The notes under the pieces: model-generated
Databases searched by the model: none
Told to the model about the DNA's origin: nothing
What the model saw: only the letters and a program-made list of their open reading frames with translations
Part shown: positions 27,812 to 35,400 of the stretch, in pieces
Numbering within the stretch: the first letter of the stretch is position 1
Layout: the number at the start of each line of letters is the position of its first letter
Translations under genes and position numbers: made by a program
Assembly (NCBI GenBank): GCA_013297675.1
Contig: JAAFHZ010000029.1
Coordinates: 1-40,926, forward strand
Reading direction: 5' to 3'
From: Synechococcales cyanobacterium bin59.metabat.ball.084
GTDB taxonomy: Bacteria; Cyanobacteriota; Cyanobacteriia; Cyanobacteriales; Chamaesiphonaceae
Length of the DNA stretch: 40,926 nt

Positions 27812-29616
27812 AAGAACCTCCTATTTGTTGACATGGTATCACATGACATTATGATCTGAAACTCTGTTTGGAAATTATTAGCAGGCTTGTTTCTAGAGAC
27901 AATTAACTCTCCACCAAGCTTTGTTATTAAATCTCTGGAAACACTCAGCCCCATGCCAGAACCAATTACTATCGACTTTACTTTCTCACTTCTATAACCT
28001 CGATGAAATATTTGTTCTTTTTCATGTTCCTCAATACCAATGCCATTGTCTTTTACTTTTATAATCAATTTTCCGTGATTAGTTTTAGTTATCGATATAT
28101 TTACTCGGAATTCATCAGGATCATCCTTAGCATATTTGATTGCATTCATCAAAAGATTGTATATGACTTGATTGAGCTTTGCCCTATCTGTTCTTATTTT
28201 TAGGTACTTAATACTATCAGTTGGGAAGTGGTATTCAATACCATTCAATGGAAAGCCTTTGTCTACCAGTAGCGGTTTGAGCTGTCTTGCTACTTTGGTT
28301 ATTTCGTTCCAAACTACTACGTCTTCAATTTGCAGATATTGAGAGCTACTAGCACCCATCATCACTTCTAATTGCTGAACTTGATAGAATAGAATGTCAC
28401 AATCGGTAAGCATATCATCAAGTTTGGCTTCTATTTCATCTTCCCTCAATCTATCTCTTCTTCTGATTAAGATGTCGAGATGATTTCTAATGCCTACGAT
28501 CGGATTTCTTATTTCATGAGTAACCTGATCTACTAAGCCAGCCTTAATTTTTTCTAATGCTTGAATTGCATGATTTACAAAACTCTCTAAAATCCTCACA
28601 TCTCTTTCATAAATAAATTTTCGATACAGCCTTCGATATCCCGCTTCTAGGGTTCCTATTACTTGATTATTTGACCCTTCAATCATGGGCATAAAAACCC
28701 GAATCAATAAGTCATGGTTGAATTCTTTAGCAAGAATAGGATCTAAACGAATATCATTTCTTTTAGGAACTTCTATATTTCCTTCTCGTACAATACAAGC
28801 TTGAATATCATCACTATCTAAGCGATGCACTGCCTCTTTTATGAATTTTTGTCTTTTCGCTGGTGATATTCCCTCAACATACTTTGTTTCAATGACCCCT
28901 TTGGTGAGGTTAACCAGCGAAATGTTCACGACTTCAAAATCAAGAATTTCAATAATGCTGTTTATAACAGTCTCAATGATTTGGTCAAATTCTTTTCCAC
29001 TCTCTGTAATTTCGTTTTCTTTAACTCTTAATTCAGCTAACTTTTGATCGAATTCAATTGCATCAATCCGGATAGCGGCATAACGTGCCAAAGGCAAAAG
29101 CACCTCCTCGTCTTCTTTAGAGAAAGCATGCAACTTAGAGCTTTCAATATTGAGCACTCCGATACGCTTTACCCCATTATTAGTAATCATCACCCTTTCA
29201 TCATCAGCATCCGACCCACTGTGATATTCAGATTCAATCCTCACTGGGATGTTCTCCAAAACGATCGGTACAGTTATTTCCGACCTCATACTCTCCCAAT
29301 GTTTAATGTAAATATCGCACCACGGTGAACTAGCAATATCCTTAACTATCTGTGGTTGATTGTCTTTCAGCGCCTTGCCCATGACACCTTTACCCCAATC
29401 TATTCCAGAATCAAACGACTCCAGATATGGTTCTGAATGTACAACATTAATTTTGCCGGTACGATAATCGAGTCTGGCAATTGAACCATTGCTTGCCTTA
29501 ACTAACTTTAGCGCACCATCGAGCAAAATCTCCAGGATCGTAGTGGTATCCTGGGCGCTGGCCATATCAATAATGATCTTAACCAAATCTCGAAATGGTT
29601 GACTCTGCTGTTCCAT
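27808..29616 (-). CDS. Cytosolic GAF-domain sensor histidine kinase
   Basis: About 602 residues from the ATG at 29616 (an in-frame GTG at 29655 is possible). Two GAF-like sensor domains lie at about 10-190 and 205-350; the first keeps a G-K-G-V-M-G-K-A segment and V-L-N-I-E-S. HisKA has H367 in T-H-E-I-R-N-P. The ATPase domain has N-Q-V-I-Y-N-L-L-M-N-A-I-K-Y, D-N-G-I-G-I and G-S-G-M-G-L-S-V. No membrane span is seen. No Cys in the GAF domains clearly matches a bilin site, so phytochrome-like light sensing is not supported. It heads the kinase-receiver-protease operon and is divergent from trmB across 196 bp. Confidence 0.9.
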   Translation of the reverse strand: MEQQSQPFRDLVKIIIDMASAQDTTTILEILLDGALKLVKASNGSIARLDYRTGKINVVHSEPYLESFDSGIDWGKGVMGKALKDNQPQIVKDIASSPWCDIYIKHWESMRSEITVPIVLENIPVRIESEYHSGSDADDERVMITNNGVKRIGVLNIESSKLHAFSKEDEEVLLPLARYAAIRIDAIEFDQKLAELRVKENEITESGKEFDQIIETVINSIIEILDFEVVNISLVNLTKGVIETKYVEGISPAKRQKFIKEAVHRLDSDDIQACIVREGNIEVPKRNDIRLDPILAKEFNHDLLIRVFMPMIEGSNNQVIGTLEAGYRRLYRKFIYERDVRILESFVNHAIQALEKIKAGLVDQVTHEIRNPIVGIRNHLDILIRRRDRLREDEIEAKLDDMLTDCDILFYQVQQLEVMMGASSSQYLQIEDVVVWNEITKVARQLKPLLVDKGFPLNGIEYHFPTDSIKYLKIRTDRAKLNQVIYNLLMNAIKYAKDDPDEFRVNISITKTNHGKLIIKVKDNGIGIEEHEKEQIFHRGYRSEKVKSIVIGSGMGLSVSRDLITKLGGELIVSRNKPANNFQTEFQIIMSCDTMSTNRRFL

Positions 29617-29812
29617 GGTTGAGAAATAGAATGAGACTCCTAGAATCCAAGTCACTAGGTCACATTCTAACCTACTCGGCTATCGACAATATGGAGATGT
29701 TAACAAATTGTGAGATCATTGCCGATTATGGCTCTAACACTGAGTATAGATCTCGGTATAATAGGCTCCTCAGTACCATGAGACTGAGCAAGCCCAAAAT
29801 CATCAAATCACC

Positions 29813-30451
29813 TTGGCCAGAATCAAAGTCCGTCAACACGTTAACCCCCTTGCCAACAAGTATCAAGAGTCGATCGATTGGCCAGATTGGTCGCAGATCT
29901 ATGCTGACCTGAGCTTACCTTTACATATCGATATTGGCTGTGCCTGGGGTCGCTTTCCGCTCAAAATGGCGATCGCTCACCCCCACTGGAATTTTTTAGG
30001 CATCGAAATTCGCCAGCCCATTATTGCCGAAGCCAACCGCCTTCGCGATGAGCAAGGTCTTACCAACTTGCACTATGCCTTTGCCAATATCAATGTTTCT
30101 CTGGGTAGCTTGCTGGCCTCCTTGCCTCCACTAGTCTGTGGGCGAGTAAGTATTCAATATCCCGATCCTTGTTTTAAAACCCGTCATGCCAAGCGGCGGG
30201 TGGTGCAGCCGGAGCTAGTCGAGACCTTAGCCACTTATCTGTTGCCAAATACCGAGATATTTTTGCAGTCGGATCTGGAATGGGTGGCGCAGGAAATGGT
30301 CGATCGATTTACCGCCAACCCCGTATTTCAACGTCAAAGCCCCGATTGGTTGCCAGAAAACCCCTTGGGCATTGCTACTGAGCGAGAAGTTGCCACTCTC
30401 AAACGAGGTTTGCCAGTGTATCGGAGTATTTTGCATACTGTTTGTTTGTGA
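29813..30451 (+). CDS. trmB: tRNA (guanine-46-N7)-methyltransferase
   Basis: A 212-residue SAM-dependent methyltransferase that makes m7G46 in tRNA. Motif I is H-I-D-I-G-C-A-W-G-R-F, the acidic SAM contact is G-I-E-I-R, and the catalytic region is Y-P-D-P-C-F-K-T-R-H-A-K-R-R, the cyanobacterial version of the P-D-P-W-x-K-x-R-H motif. The start is a TTG that gives M-A-R-I-K-V-R-Q-H-V-N-P-L, the family's standard N-terminus in cyanobacteria; no ATG fits. The next gene follows after 41 bp. Confidence 0.93.
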   Translation: MARIKVRQHVNPLANKYQESIDWPDWSQIYADLSLPLHIDIGCAWGRFPLKMAIAHPHWNFLGIEIRQPIIAEANRLRDEQGLTNLHYAFANINVSLGSLLASLPPLVCGRVSIQYPDPCFKTRHAKRRVVQPELVETLATYLLPNTEIFLQSDLEWVAQEMVDRFTANPVFQRQSPDWLPENPLGIATEREVATLKRGLPVYRSILHTVCL

Positions 30452-30492
30452 TATCTTGAGCGGAGAACTTTATCATCGGTATCGATCGAACC

Positions 30493-30969
30493 ATGGCTAC
30501 ACTGCGCACAATACTTATCGGAATGCTACTGTGCCTAACAGCATGGGTCACGCCAGCCAGCGCCGCTCTGCAAAACCACAGCCATGCTGATCTCAAAGGC
30601 CAAGATTTTTCTAACACCAATTTAGTAGGGGGAGTATTTCTATCTGCCGAAATGCATGATGCTAACTTTAGCAACACCGATTTAACCGGGGCAATTTTCA
30701 CCAAAGGGGTTTTGCTGCGGGCAAACCTCCAAGGCGCTGATCTCACCAACTCTTTGGTAGACCAAGCAACCTTAGATGAAGCAGATTTAACCAACGCCAT
30801 CTTGACCGGAGCCACCATGACCCGTACCCGCTTTTTTGGTACCAAAGTTACTGGCGCAGATTTTACCGATGCCTTAATCGATCGATCGCAAGTAAAACTA
30901 CTCTGCACCGTAGCCGCAGGCACCAACCCCAAGACCGGCGTAGATACCAAAGAAAGCTTGGGTTGCTAA
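30493..30969 (+). CDS. Secreted (lumenal) pentapeptide-repeat protein
   Basis: 158 residues with a signal peptide ending in T-P-A-S-A (cleavage near residue 25). About 16 pentapeptide repeats of A-(D/N)-L/F-x-x type follow (for example A-D-L-K-G, A-N-F-S-N, A-D-L-T-N), folding as a right-handed quadrilateral beta helix. A short C-terminal piece with two Cys (C-T-V...L-G-C) can cap the helix by a disulfide. Similar proteins occur in the thylakoid lumen; no enzymatic activity is implied. It is first of three tightly spaced genes (1 and 4 bp gaps). Confidence 0.88.
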   Translation: MATLRTILIGMLLCLTAWVTPASAALQNHSHADLKGQDFSNTNLVGGVFLSAEMHDANFSNTDLTGAIFTKGVLLRANLQGADLTNSLVDQATLDEADLTNAILTGATMTRTRFFGTKVTGADFTDALIDRSQVKLLCTVAAGTNPKTGVDTKESLGC

Positions 30970-30970
30970 G

Positions 30971-31189
30971 ATGATCAATACTTTACTGCGTGTCACCATC
31001 ATCTCGGTAGCTTTATCGGTGGCTATTAAGTTTGGAGCACCATTGCTAGAAATTCCCGCCAACAACACAACTGCTACAATTGGAGTGCTTTTGCCAGTTT
31101 TGCTCATTGCAATTGTTCTCGGTTGGCAGCAAAACAAACAAAATGCTGCGGCGGCGCATCTTGAAAAAAGTATCGAAATAGAGGATTAG
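30971..31189 (+). CDS. Small membrane protein, unknown function
   Basis: 72 residues with two hydrophobic segments (about 5-25 and 35-52), with P-A-N-N-T-T-A between them, and a charged, Ala-rich C-terminal tail (A-A-A-A-H-L-E-K-S-I-E-I-E-D). It starts 1 base after the pentapeptide gene and ends 4 bases before the AI-2E-family gene, so it is cotranslated with both. Not recognised. Confidence 0.78.
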   Translation: MINTLLRVTIISVALSVAIKFGAPLLEIPANNTTATIGVLLPVLLIAIVLGWQQNKQNAAAAHLEKSIEIED

Positions 31190-31193
31190 CAAC

Positions 31194-32366
31194 GTGCAGT
31201 TTGGTCAGTGGCTTGGTTTGGCGGTTTTAATCACCAGTATTTATGTGATTTGGCAGATCCGCCAGTTATTATTGATGGCCTTTGCGGCGATCGTTTTAGC
31301 GACGGCTCTTAATCAATTAGCCCGACTGCTGCGCGATCGGTTTAAGCTCTCCCGCCAATGGTCACTGGGCGGATCGCTGCTGATATTTTTAATTACCGTG
31401 GTAGGTTTTGTGTGGTCGATCGTGCCTTCTTTGGTCAAGCAAATGCAAGAAATTGGCACCACCAAGCTACCCAAGGTTTTAGCTTTAGTTCAAAACTCTA
31501 AAGGCGCAATAGAACAGTATCTACCTGGGGTAGATATCCCCGATTTACCGACATTACAAGAGCAAGCCAAGCCGCTCTTAAATTCTTTGTTAGGTCAATC
31601 TCTCTCGATTTTTTCGGGTTCTTTGGGTGCTATCCTCAACCTGCTATTGCTGCTGGTGTTGACTATTATGCTGCTGGTGCAGCCCCACGCCTACCGCAAT
31701 GTTTTTGTGATCATGTTTCCGCAGTTTTATCGGCGCAGAGTGATCGAAATTTTAGATGAGTGCGAAGTGTCTTTGGGCAAATGGATGGTGGGAGCAATCA
31801 TCGGCATGGTGGCCGTAGCGATCATGTCCAGCGCCGGATTGTATGCACTAGGAGTACCAGCGCCGCTAGCACAGGGCGTATTGGCCGGATTGCTGAATTT
31901 CATTCCCAATTTAGGGCCAACTCTCAGTATGGTGCTGCCCATGGGCATTGCTTTGCTCGATAGTCCCTGGAAATCTCTTTGGGTCTTTGTCTTGTACTTT
32001 GTGGTTCAACAAATCGAGAGCAGCTTTTTGACTCCATACATTATGTCAAAGCAAGTCTCGCTGCTGCCAGCGTTGACTCTATTAGCACAGGTGTTTTTTG
32101 CGAGTTTCTTTGGCTTTGCTGGCTTGGTATTGGCTTTACCATTAAGCGTCGTCACCAAGATTTGGATCAATGCGGTGCTGATCGAAGACGTATTAACTCA
32201 CTGGCGCAAGCGCCCCAGCCAAGAGCACCTCACAGAAGAGCCATTAATTCTCGATCCTTGGGACCCGGAGACTGCTTTATTAAACCTAACTCCGGCTCCC
32301 GCTGGTCTACCTCCTACTAGCTTCCCAGATATGCCTCCAGCACCTGAGGATCATTCTGTACCTTAG
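31194..32366 (+). CDS. AI-2E/PerM-family membrane transporter
   Basis: A 390-residue polytopic membrane protein of the AI-2E (UPF0118, PerM) family. There are two or three N-terminal spans, an extracytoplasmic segment (about 75-140), and a C-terminal group of helices with the family's conserved G-x-x-N-x-I-P-N-L-G-P and Q-x-x-x-x-x-x-L-x-P-x-I patterns. The family exports small molecules or exchanges ions; the substrate is not predictable here. The GTG start at 31194 has GAGG 9 bases before it. The last 50 bp overlap the end of the minus-strand livG gene. Confidence 0.88.
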   Translation: MQFGQWLGLAVLITSIYVIWQIRQLLLMAFAAIVLATALNQLARLLRDRFKLSRQWSLGGSLLIFLITVVGFVWSIVPSLVKQMQEIGTTKLPKVLALVQNSKGAIEQYLPGVDIPDLPTLQEQAKPLLNSLLGQSLSIFSGSLGAILNLLLLLVLTIMLLVQPHAYRNVFVIMFPQFYRRRVIEILDECEVSLGKWMVGAIIGMVAVAIMSSAGLYALGVPAPLAQGVLAGLLNFIPNLGPTLSMVLPMGIALLDSPWKSLWVFVLYFVVQQIESSFLTPYIMSKQVSLLPALTLLAQVFFASFFGFAGLVLALPLSVVTKIWINAVLIEDVLTHWRKRPSQEHLTEEPLILDPWDPETALLNLTPAPAGLPPTSFPDMPPAPEDHSVP

Positions 32367-33069
32367 TTGGTGGACCATCTACTAAGTTACTGCCTTCGGC
32401 TAATACCCACACTCGATCGCACAGAGACATAATTACATCCATGTTGTGCTCGATCACCAAAAAAGACATGCCATCTTTACGCCAGCGCTGAATGTGCCCA
32501 CAAATATCATCAATCAACCGAGGGTTAACGCCCGCCGCCGGTTCGTCCAGCAAAATTAGCTTAGGGTCGCTCATCAACGCCCGCCCCATTTCTAGTAACT
32601 TGCGCTGACCACCCGAAAGACCACCGGCAAAGTCGGCAGCTTTATGATCCATGCCAATATCAGTCAAAATGGTCATGGCTTTTTCTTTGAGCAGCTTCTG
32701 ATCTTTGGCCACTTGGGGCATCCAAGCCTGCCACATTTTTTCCCCGGTCTGATCTTGGGCACCCAGCAGCATATTTTCTAGTACAGATAAGCGCGACAGC
32801 GCCTTAGCCACCTGAAATGTCCGCACCATTCCCAAGCGAGCAATACGATGGGGTGGGAGCTTATGAATAGGCTGACCGTTAAATAGGACTTGACCTCGAT
32901 CGGGCACAATAAAGTTAGAAAGCAAGTTAAAAAATGTGGTTTTACCCGCACCGTTAGGGCCAATCAACCCGGTAATGCTACCGGCTGGCACGGTGATACT
33001 AGCTTGATTTACGGCCTTAATGCTGCCAAAGCTTTTACACAAATTTTCTGCTCTTAGAAGATCGGTCAC
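32317..33069 (-). CDS. LivG/NatA-type ABC transporter ATPase (branched-chain/neutral amino acids)
   Basis: A 250-residue ATPase of the LivG class, the nucleotide-binding subunit of high-affinity amino-acid uptake (NatA in cyanobacteria). Walker A is G-P-N-G-A-G-K-T-T (37-45), the signature L-S-G-G-Q (151-155), Walker B L-I-L-L-D-E-P (171-177), and the switch H is in I-E-H-N-M. The LivG-specific M-V-R-T-F-Q-V segment follows Walker A. No permease or binding-protein gene is adjacent, as is usual for scattered cyanobacterial Nat genes. Residues 89-136 are duplicated as DNA at 34362-34505. UrtD (urea) is an alternative but less likely. Confidence 0.88.
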   Translation of the reverse strand: MTDLLRAENLCKSFGSIKAVNQASITVPAGSITGLIGPNGAGKTTFFNLLSNFIVPDRGQVLFNGQPIHKLPPHRIARLGMVRTFQVAKALSRLSVLENMLLGAQDQTGEKMWQAWMPQVAKDQKLLKEKAMTILTDIGMDHKAADFAGGLSGGQRKLLEMGRALMSDPKLILLDEPAAGVNPRLIDDICGHIQRWRKDGMSFLVIEHNMDVIMSLCDRVWVLAEGSNLVDGPPTKVQNDPQVLEAYLGS

Positions 33070-33588
33070 GGATTTTTTACTCCTATTGTTTGCATGGCTG
33101 GCACAGCGACCCGCTAAGACTTTAGGGTATTTTACCTTGGTGGGGAGCTATTGCAGAGCCTGTTGATCAAATAGGGCTTTGCCCCCGAAGCCGAAGTATC
33201 TGAATAGATATTGGGAACAATAGACTGTTAAGTAGGTATGATAAAACGAAAGAAGAATGCATGTATCTATGCACTTTAAGCAGTATTGACTGCAAAGTAT
33301 TGCTGGGAAAGGCTTGAATGCATTAAGCCTCTCTGTGGTTTATTCATATTCTTACCGCTTTTATCCTGTAAGTCTTACTTATCAAGCATTTTGACCTTAA
33401 ATAACGAAACTTAGTCTTAAACAGATGCCTAAGTCCTTAAACTGAGGTTGTATAATGTTGATGGTGTCAAGATGATGTTTATCTATTAGGCAAATGCATC
33501 TATTTAAAAGTGCATAAATAAACGCATCAATCTTTCAAAGTGACTAAATTTATAAAAGCAGCCTTAACCACTAAGGTACCGGTAAAAT
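33070..33588. other. 519-bp non-coding stretch upstream of the small insertion genes
   Basis: No convincing gene. It is A+T-rich, with repeated T-G-C-A-T words (around 33257-33274 and 33493-33525) and a TATAAT at 33451-33456 that could be the -10 of the downstream plus-strand genes; no good -35 precedes it. The left end must hold the livG promoter. It may be the boundary of an inserted segment. Confidence 0.5.
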
Positions 33589-33921
33589 ATGAGAATTAAA
33601 AACAATGTTTTGGATATAGATGTGGAACTTTCATCTTTGTCTAATAGTGAACTTCACCAACTAGAGCATCAGTGTCAGACCATTGCAAGGATGCGAGAAG
33701 ACACTACGTTTCCATCTGAACAAGTGGGACGCTCTTTTCTTGCGGCTACCATCACAAAAATAGTAAATCTAATTTATGGTTCTTCTTGGAACAGAGAGCT
33801 AGAGAATATTTTTGTGTCTTTGGGTGAAGCAGATAGAAGGATTGAGGAAATGCAGAAAGCTATTGAAATCAGTAAAGCTGAGACCAGAGAGCTGCTTAAT
33901 CAACTCCAGGAAAGTATCTAG
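33589..33921 (+). CDS. Unrecognised 110-residue protein
   Basis: Not recognised. The N-terminal part is hydrophilic, with two Cys-free helices around a short L-E-H-Q-C motif, and the C-terminal third (75-108) is a clear coiled coil (E-A-D-R-R-I-E-E-M-Q-K-A-I-E...). There is no signal peptide; a weak hydrophobic patch occurs near 52-64. It is followed after 1 base by another coiled-coil gene, so the two probably form a complex. The pair lies between livG and a partial copy of livG, suggesting acquired DNA. Confidence 0.6.
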   Translation: MRIKNNVLDIDVELSSLSNSELHQLEHQCQTIARMREDTTFPSEQVGRSFLAATITKIVNLIYGSSWNRELENIFVSLGEADRRIEEMQKAIEISKAETRELLNQLQESI

Positions 33922-33922
33922 A

Positions 33923-34282
33923 ATGTTCGATAAGATAGTTGATTTTGGTAGGCAACTGCTATCTCTCAAAAGTCAGATAGAAACGAATGTATCCGACATA
34001 AAAGAATTGAGGGATGATTTAAAAGCACTCTCAAACGCCTTCATGGAGTTGCGTATCTCTAATAATGAGCTTAAAAATCGTTTTGATCATCTTAAAGAGA
34101 TGGAAAAAAACGAGAGAGATAAACTGGCCAGAGAATGGCAAGTATACCAAGATAATTATCAAAAAGACCAAGAAATTGCTTTCTTGAGATTAAAAAGTCT
34201 AATCCAAGACGATAGAATATCCAAGCTGTCACGAAACAATGAAGAGCCAAAGTTATTAGGCGATGGTGAATCAGAGATTTAA
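33923..34282 (+). CDS. Unrecognised 119-residue coiled-coil protein
   Basis: Not recognised. Almost the whole protein (residues 10-95) is predicted coiled coil by heptad pattern (for example L-R-D-D-L-K-A-L-S-N-A-F-M-E-L-R), with a charged tail. There is no membrane span. The ATG at 33923 lies 1 base after the previous stop with AGGA 12 bases upstream; an open frame starting earlier runs inside the previous gene and is not used. Likely partner of the preceding protein. Confidence 0.62.
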   Translation: MFDKIVDFGRQLLSLKSQIETNVSDIKELRDDLKALSNAFMELRISNNELKNRFDHLKEMEKNERDKLAREWQVYQDNYQKDQEIAFLRLKSLIQDDRISKLSRNNEEPKLLGDGESEI

Positions 34283-34361
34283 GGCTAATTGAAAGCCATC
34301 GATCAATAAGAGGCTATGGTCAGGATAAGCCCGCGTCTACCACCAGATGAGCGACTGGCAG

Positions 34362-34505
34362 AGTCAAAATGGTCATGGCTTTTTCTTTGAGCAGCTTCTG
34401 ATCTTTGGCCACCTGAGGCATCCAAGCCTGCCACATTTTTTCCCCAGTCTGATCTTGGGCACCCAGCAGCATATTTTCTAGTAACGATAAGCGCGACAGA
34501 GCCTT
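34362..34505. repeat. Partial duplicate of the livG gene (copy of 32662-32805)
   Basis: These 144 bp match 32662-32805 at 138 positions with no gaps and the same orientation, offset by exactly 1,700 bp. The original encodes LivG residues 89-136, including the start of its helical domain. The copy has no Walker or signature motif and cannot be functional. The six differences show it is a real second copy, not a misread. Flanks on both sides are unrelated. Confidence 0.9.
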
Positions 34506-34613
34506 GGAGAAGAATTATGTGCTGAGCAGTATGAAGGTAAGACAATTGTTGGTTCCATTAACATCAGCAGTGGGCCTGCGGCAACGAAGAAGGTTCGATT
34601 CACAAAGCCTTAA
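34506..34613 (+). pseudogene. C-terminal remnant of an unknown gene
   Basis: Directly after the livG copy a frame reads G-E-E-L-C-A-E-Q-Y-E-G-K-T-I-V-G-S-I-N-I then S-S-G-P-A-A-T-K-K-V-R-F-T-K-P and stops at 34611-34613, followed at once by a terminator. It looks like the end of a real protein whose front was replaced by the duplicated livG segment. The parent family is not recognised. Confidence 0.4.
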
Positions 34614-34625
34614 TTAAGGCTTTTT
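34604..34625 (+). terminator. Terminator after the remnant gene
   Basis: AAAGCCTTAATTAAGGCTTT is a perfect 20-base palindrome followed by TT; it overlaps the stop of the remnant frame. It separates the small insertion genes from the 206-residue gene starting about 40 bp later. Confidence 0.8.
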
Positions 34626-34652
34626 CCTATTTTAGTGAGTCTCTCTGCCACG

Positions 34653-35255
34653 ATGTTTAAAATACTGACGGATTTTAAGGAACACTATCAGCACCAGCAA
34701 ATTCTAGACACACTATTCAATGTAGGATTATTCAACCCGCATACTGTAGTGTTTGCACAGCCAGCGTTTAAGAAAGAATTTGCTTACTACTACTTCTTAA
34801 ACTTTAACGGATGGTTTAACGAAGTCGCTGACTATCAAAAACTCCAGAAATTCATTCAATCCCTGAATGAGCCTGCTTTCTATGGTAGTGCGCCGGTCTT
34901 TTGCCTTTTGAATACTGTAGAATTTTCTGCTGACTGTAATCATACCGACTTTGTGAAGGGCTTTACCTATAGCGTTGAGGCTCAAGAATTTGAGCATACT
35001 GCCAGAAATATTGGCCTGAGGCTGAGCGCCGAAAGCTTCATCTATGGAGAAAGCTTATCTTGGGCGATGGTAAATGATGTGGTCAGCGATCTTGTGATTA
35101 TCGGCTTGGAAGAAAGCGCTTTACCAGCATTCAGAGAGAGCTTTGAGGGAGAATACTTTGATGTCCAAGGAGCTGTAGAGAAGCTGGAATCGGATCATGG
35201 CGGTAAGATGTCAGGAGCCGATCGCGCGATCGCTAACTACGGGCGGCCAAAATAA
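34653..35255 (+). CDS. Unrecognised 200-residue protein
   Basis: Not recognised. The N-terminal half is rich in aromatic residues (Y-Y-Y-F-L-N-F-N-G-W-F), and the middle has three Cys (C-L-L, D-C-N-H). The C-terminal part is acidic and ends in D-R-A-I-A-N-Y-G-R-P-K. No signal peptide, membrane span or known motif is visible. ATG at 34653 is taken as the start; an in-frame GTG lies 18 bases upstream, and neither has a good ribosome site. A terminator follows 50 bp after the stop. It stands alone between two terminators. Confidence 0.6.
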   Translation: MFKILTDFKEHYQHQQILDTLFNVGLFNPHTVVFAQPAFKKEFAYYYFLNFNGWFNEVADYQKLQKFIQSLNEPAFYGSAPVFCLLNTVEFSADCNHTDFVKGFTYSVEAQEFEHTARNIGLRLSAESFIYGESLSWAMVNDVVSDLVIIGLEESALPAFRESFEGEYFDVQGAVEKLESDHGGKMSGADRAIANYGRPK

Positions 35256-35304
35256 CTGCGGCTCCCCAGTACTAGGCAAAAGCTTAAAATGTTTGGCAGA
35301 ATAG

Positions 35305-35341
35305 GGTTTGATGAAAGCTGCTCGATACCATCAAACCTTTT
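35305..35341 (+). terminator. Terminator after the 200-residue gene
   Basis: GGTTTGATG (35305-35313) pairs with CATCAAACC (35329-35337) around a 15-nt loop and is followed by TTTT. It lies 50 bp after the stop and 60 bp before the convergent DUF3084 gene. Confidence 0.75.
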
Positions 35342-35400
35342 CCCCTGCTACAGCAAATTCTGTAAGAGCCATCAGGGAAAAAACCGCAATAAAATTTAAA

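Noticed and set aside
27808-29616. Phytochrome-like bilin-binding GAF in the kinase
   Set aside because: No Cys sits in the expected bilin-attachment motif and no PHY domain is visible; the GAF domains look like ordinary ligand or redox sensors.
30399-30950. 183-codon minus-strand frame opposite the pentapeptide-repeat gene
   Set aside because: It mirrors the regular codon pattern of the repeats; the plus-strand product has a signal peptide and clear repeat logic.
32662-34505. Assembly artefact as the cause of the livG duplicate
   Set aside because: Six spread-out differences and unrelated flanks on both sides are not expected from a misassembly of one locus.
34586-34610. T-loop-like GGTTCGATTC suggesting the 3' end of a tRNA
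   Set aside because: The bases around it cannot form a 5-bp T stem, no acceptor or anticodon arm is present, and the stretch reads as the end of a protein remnant.
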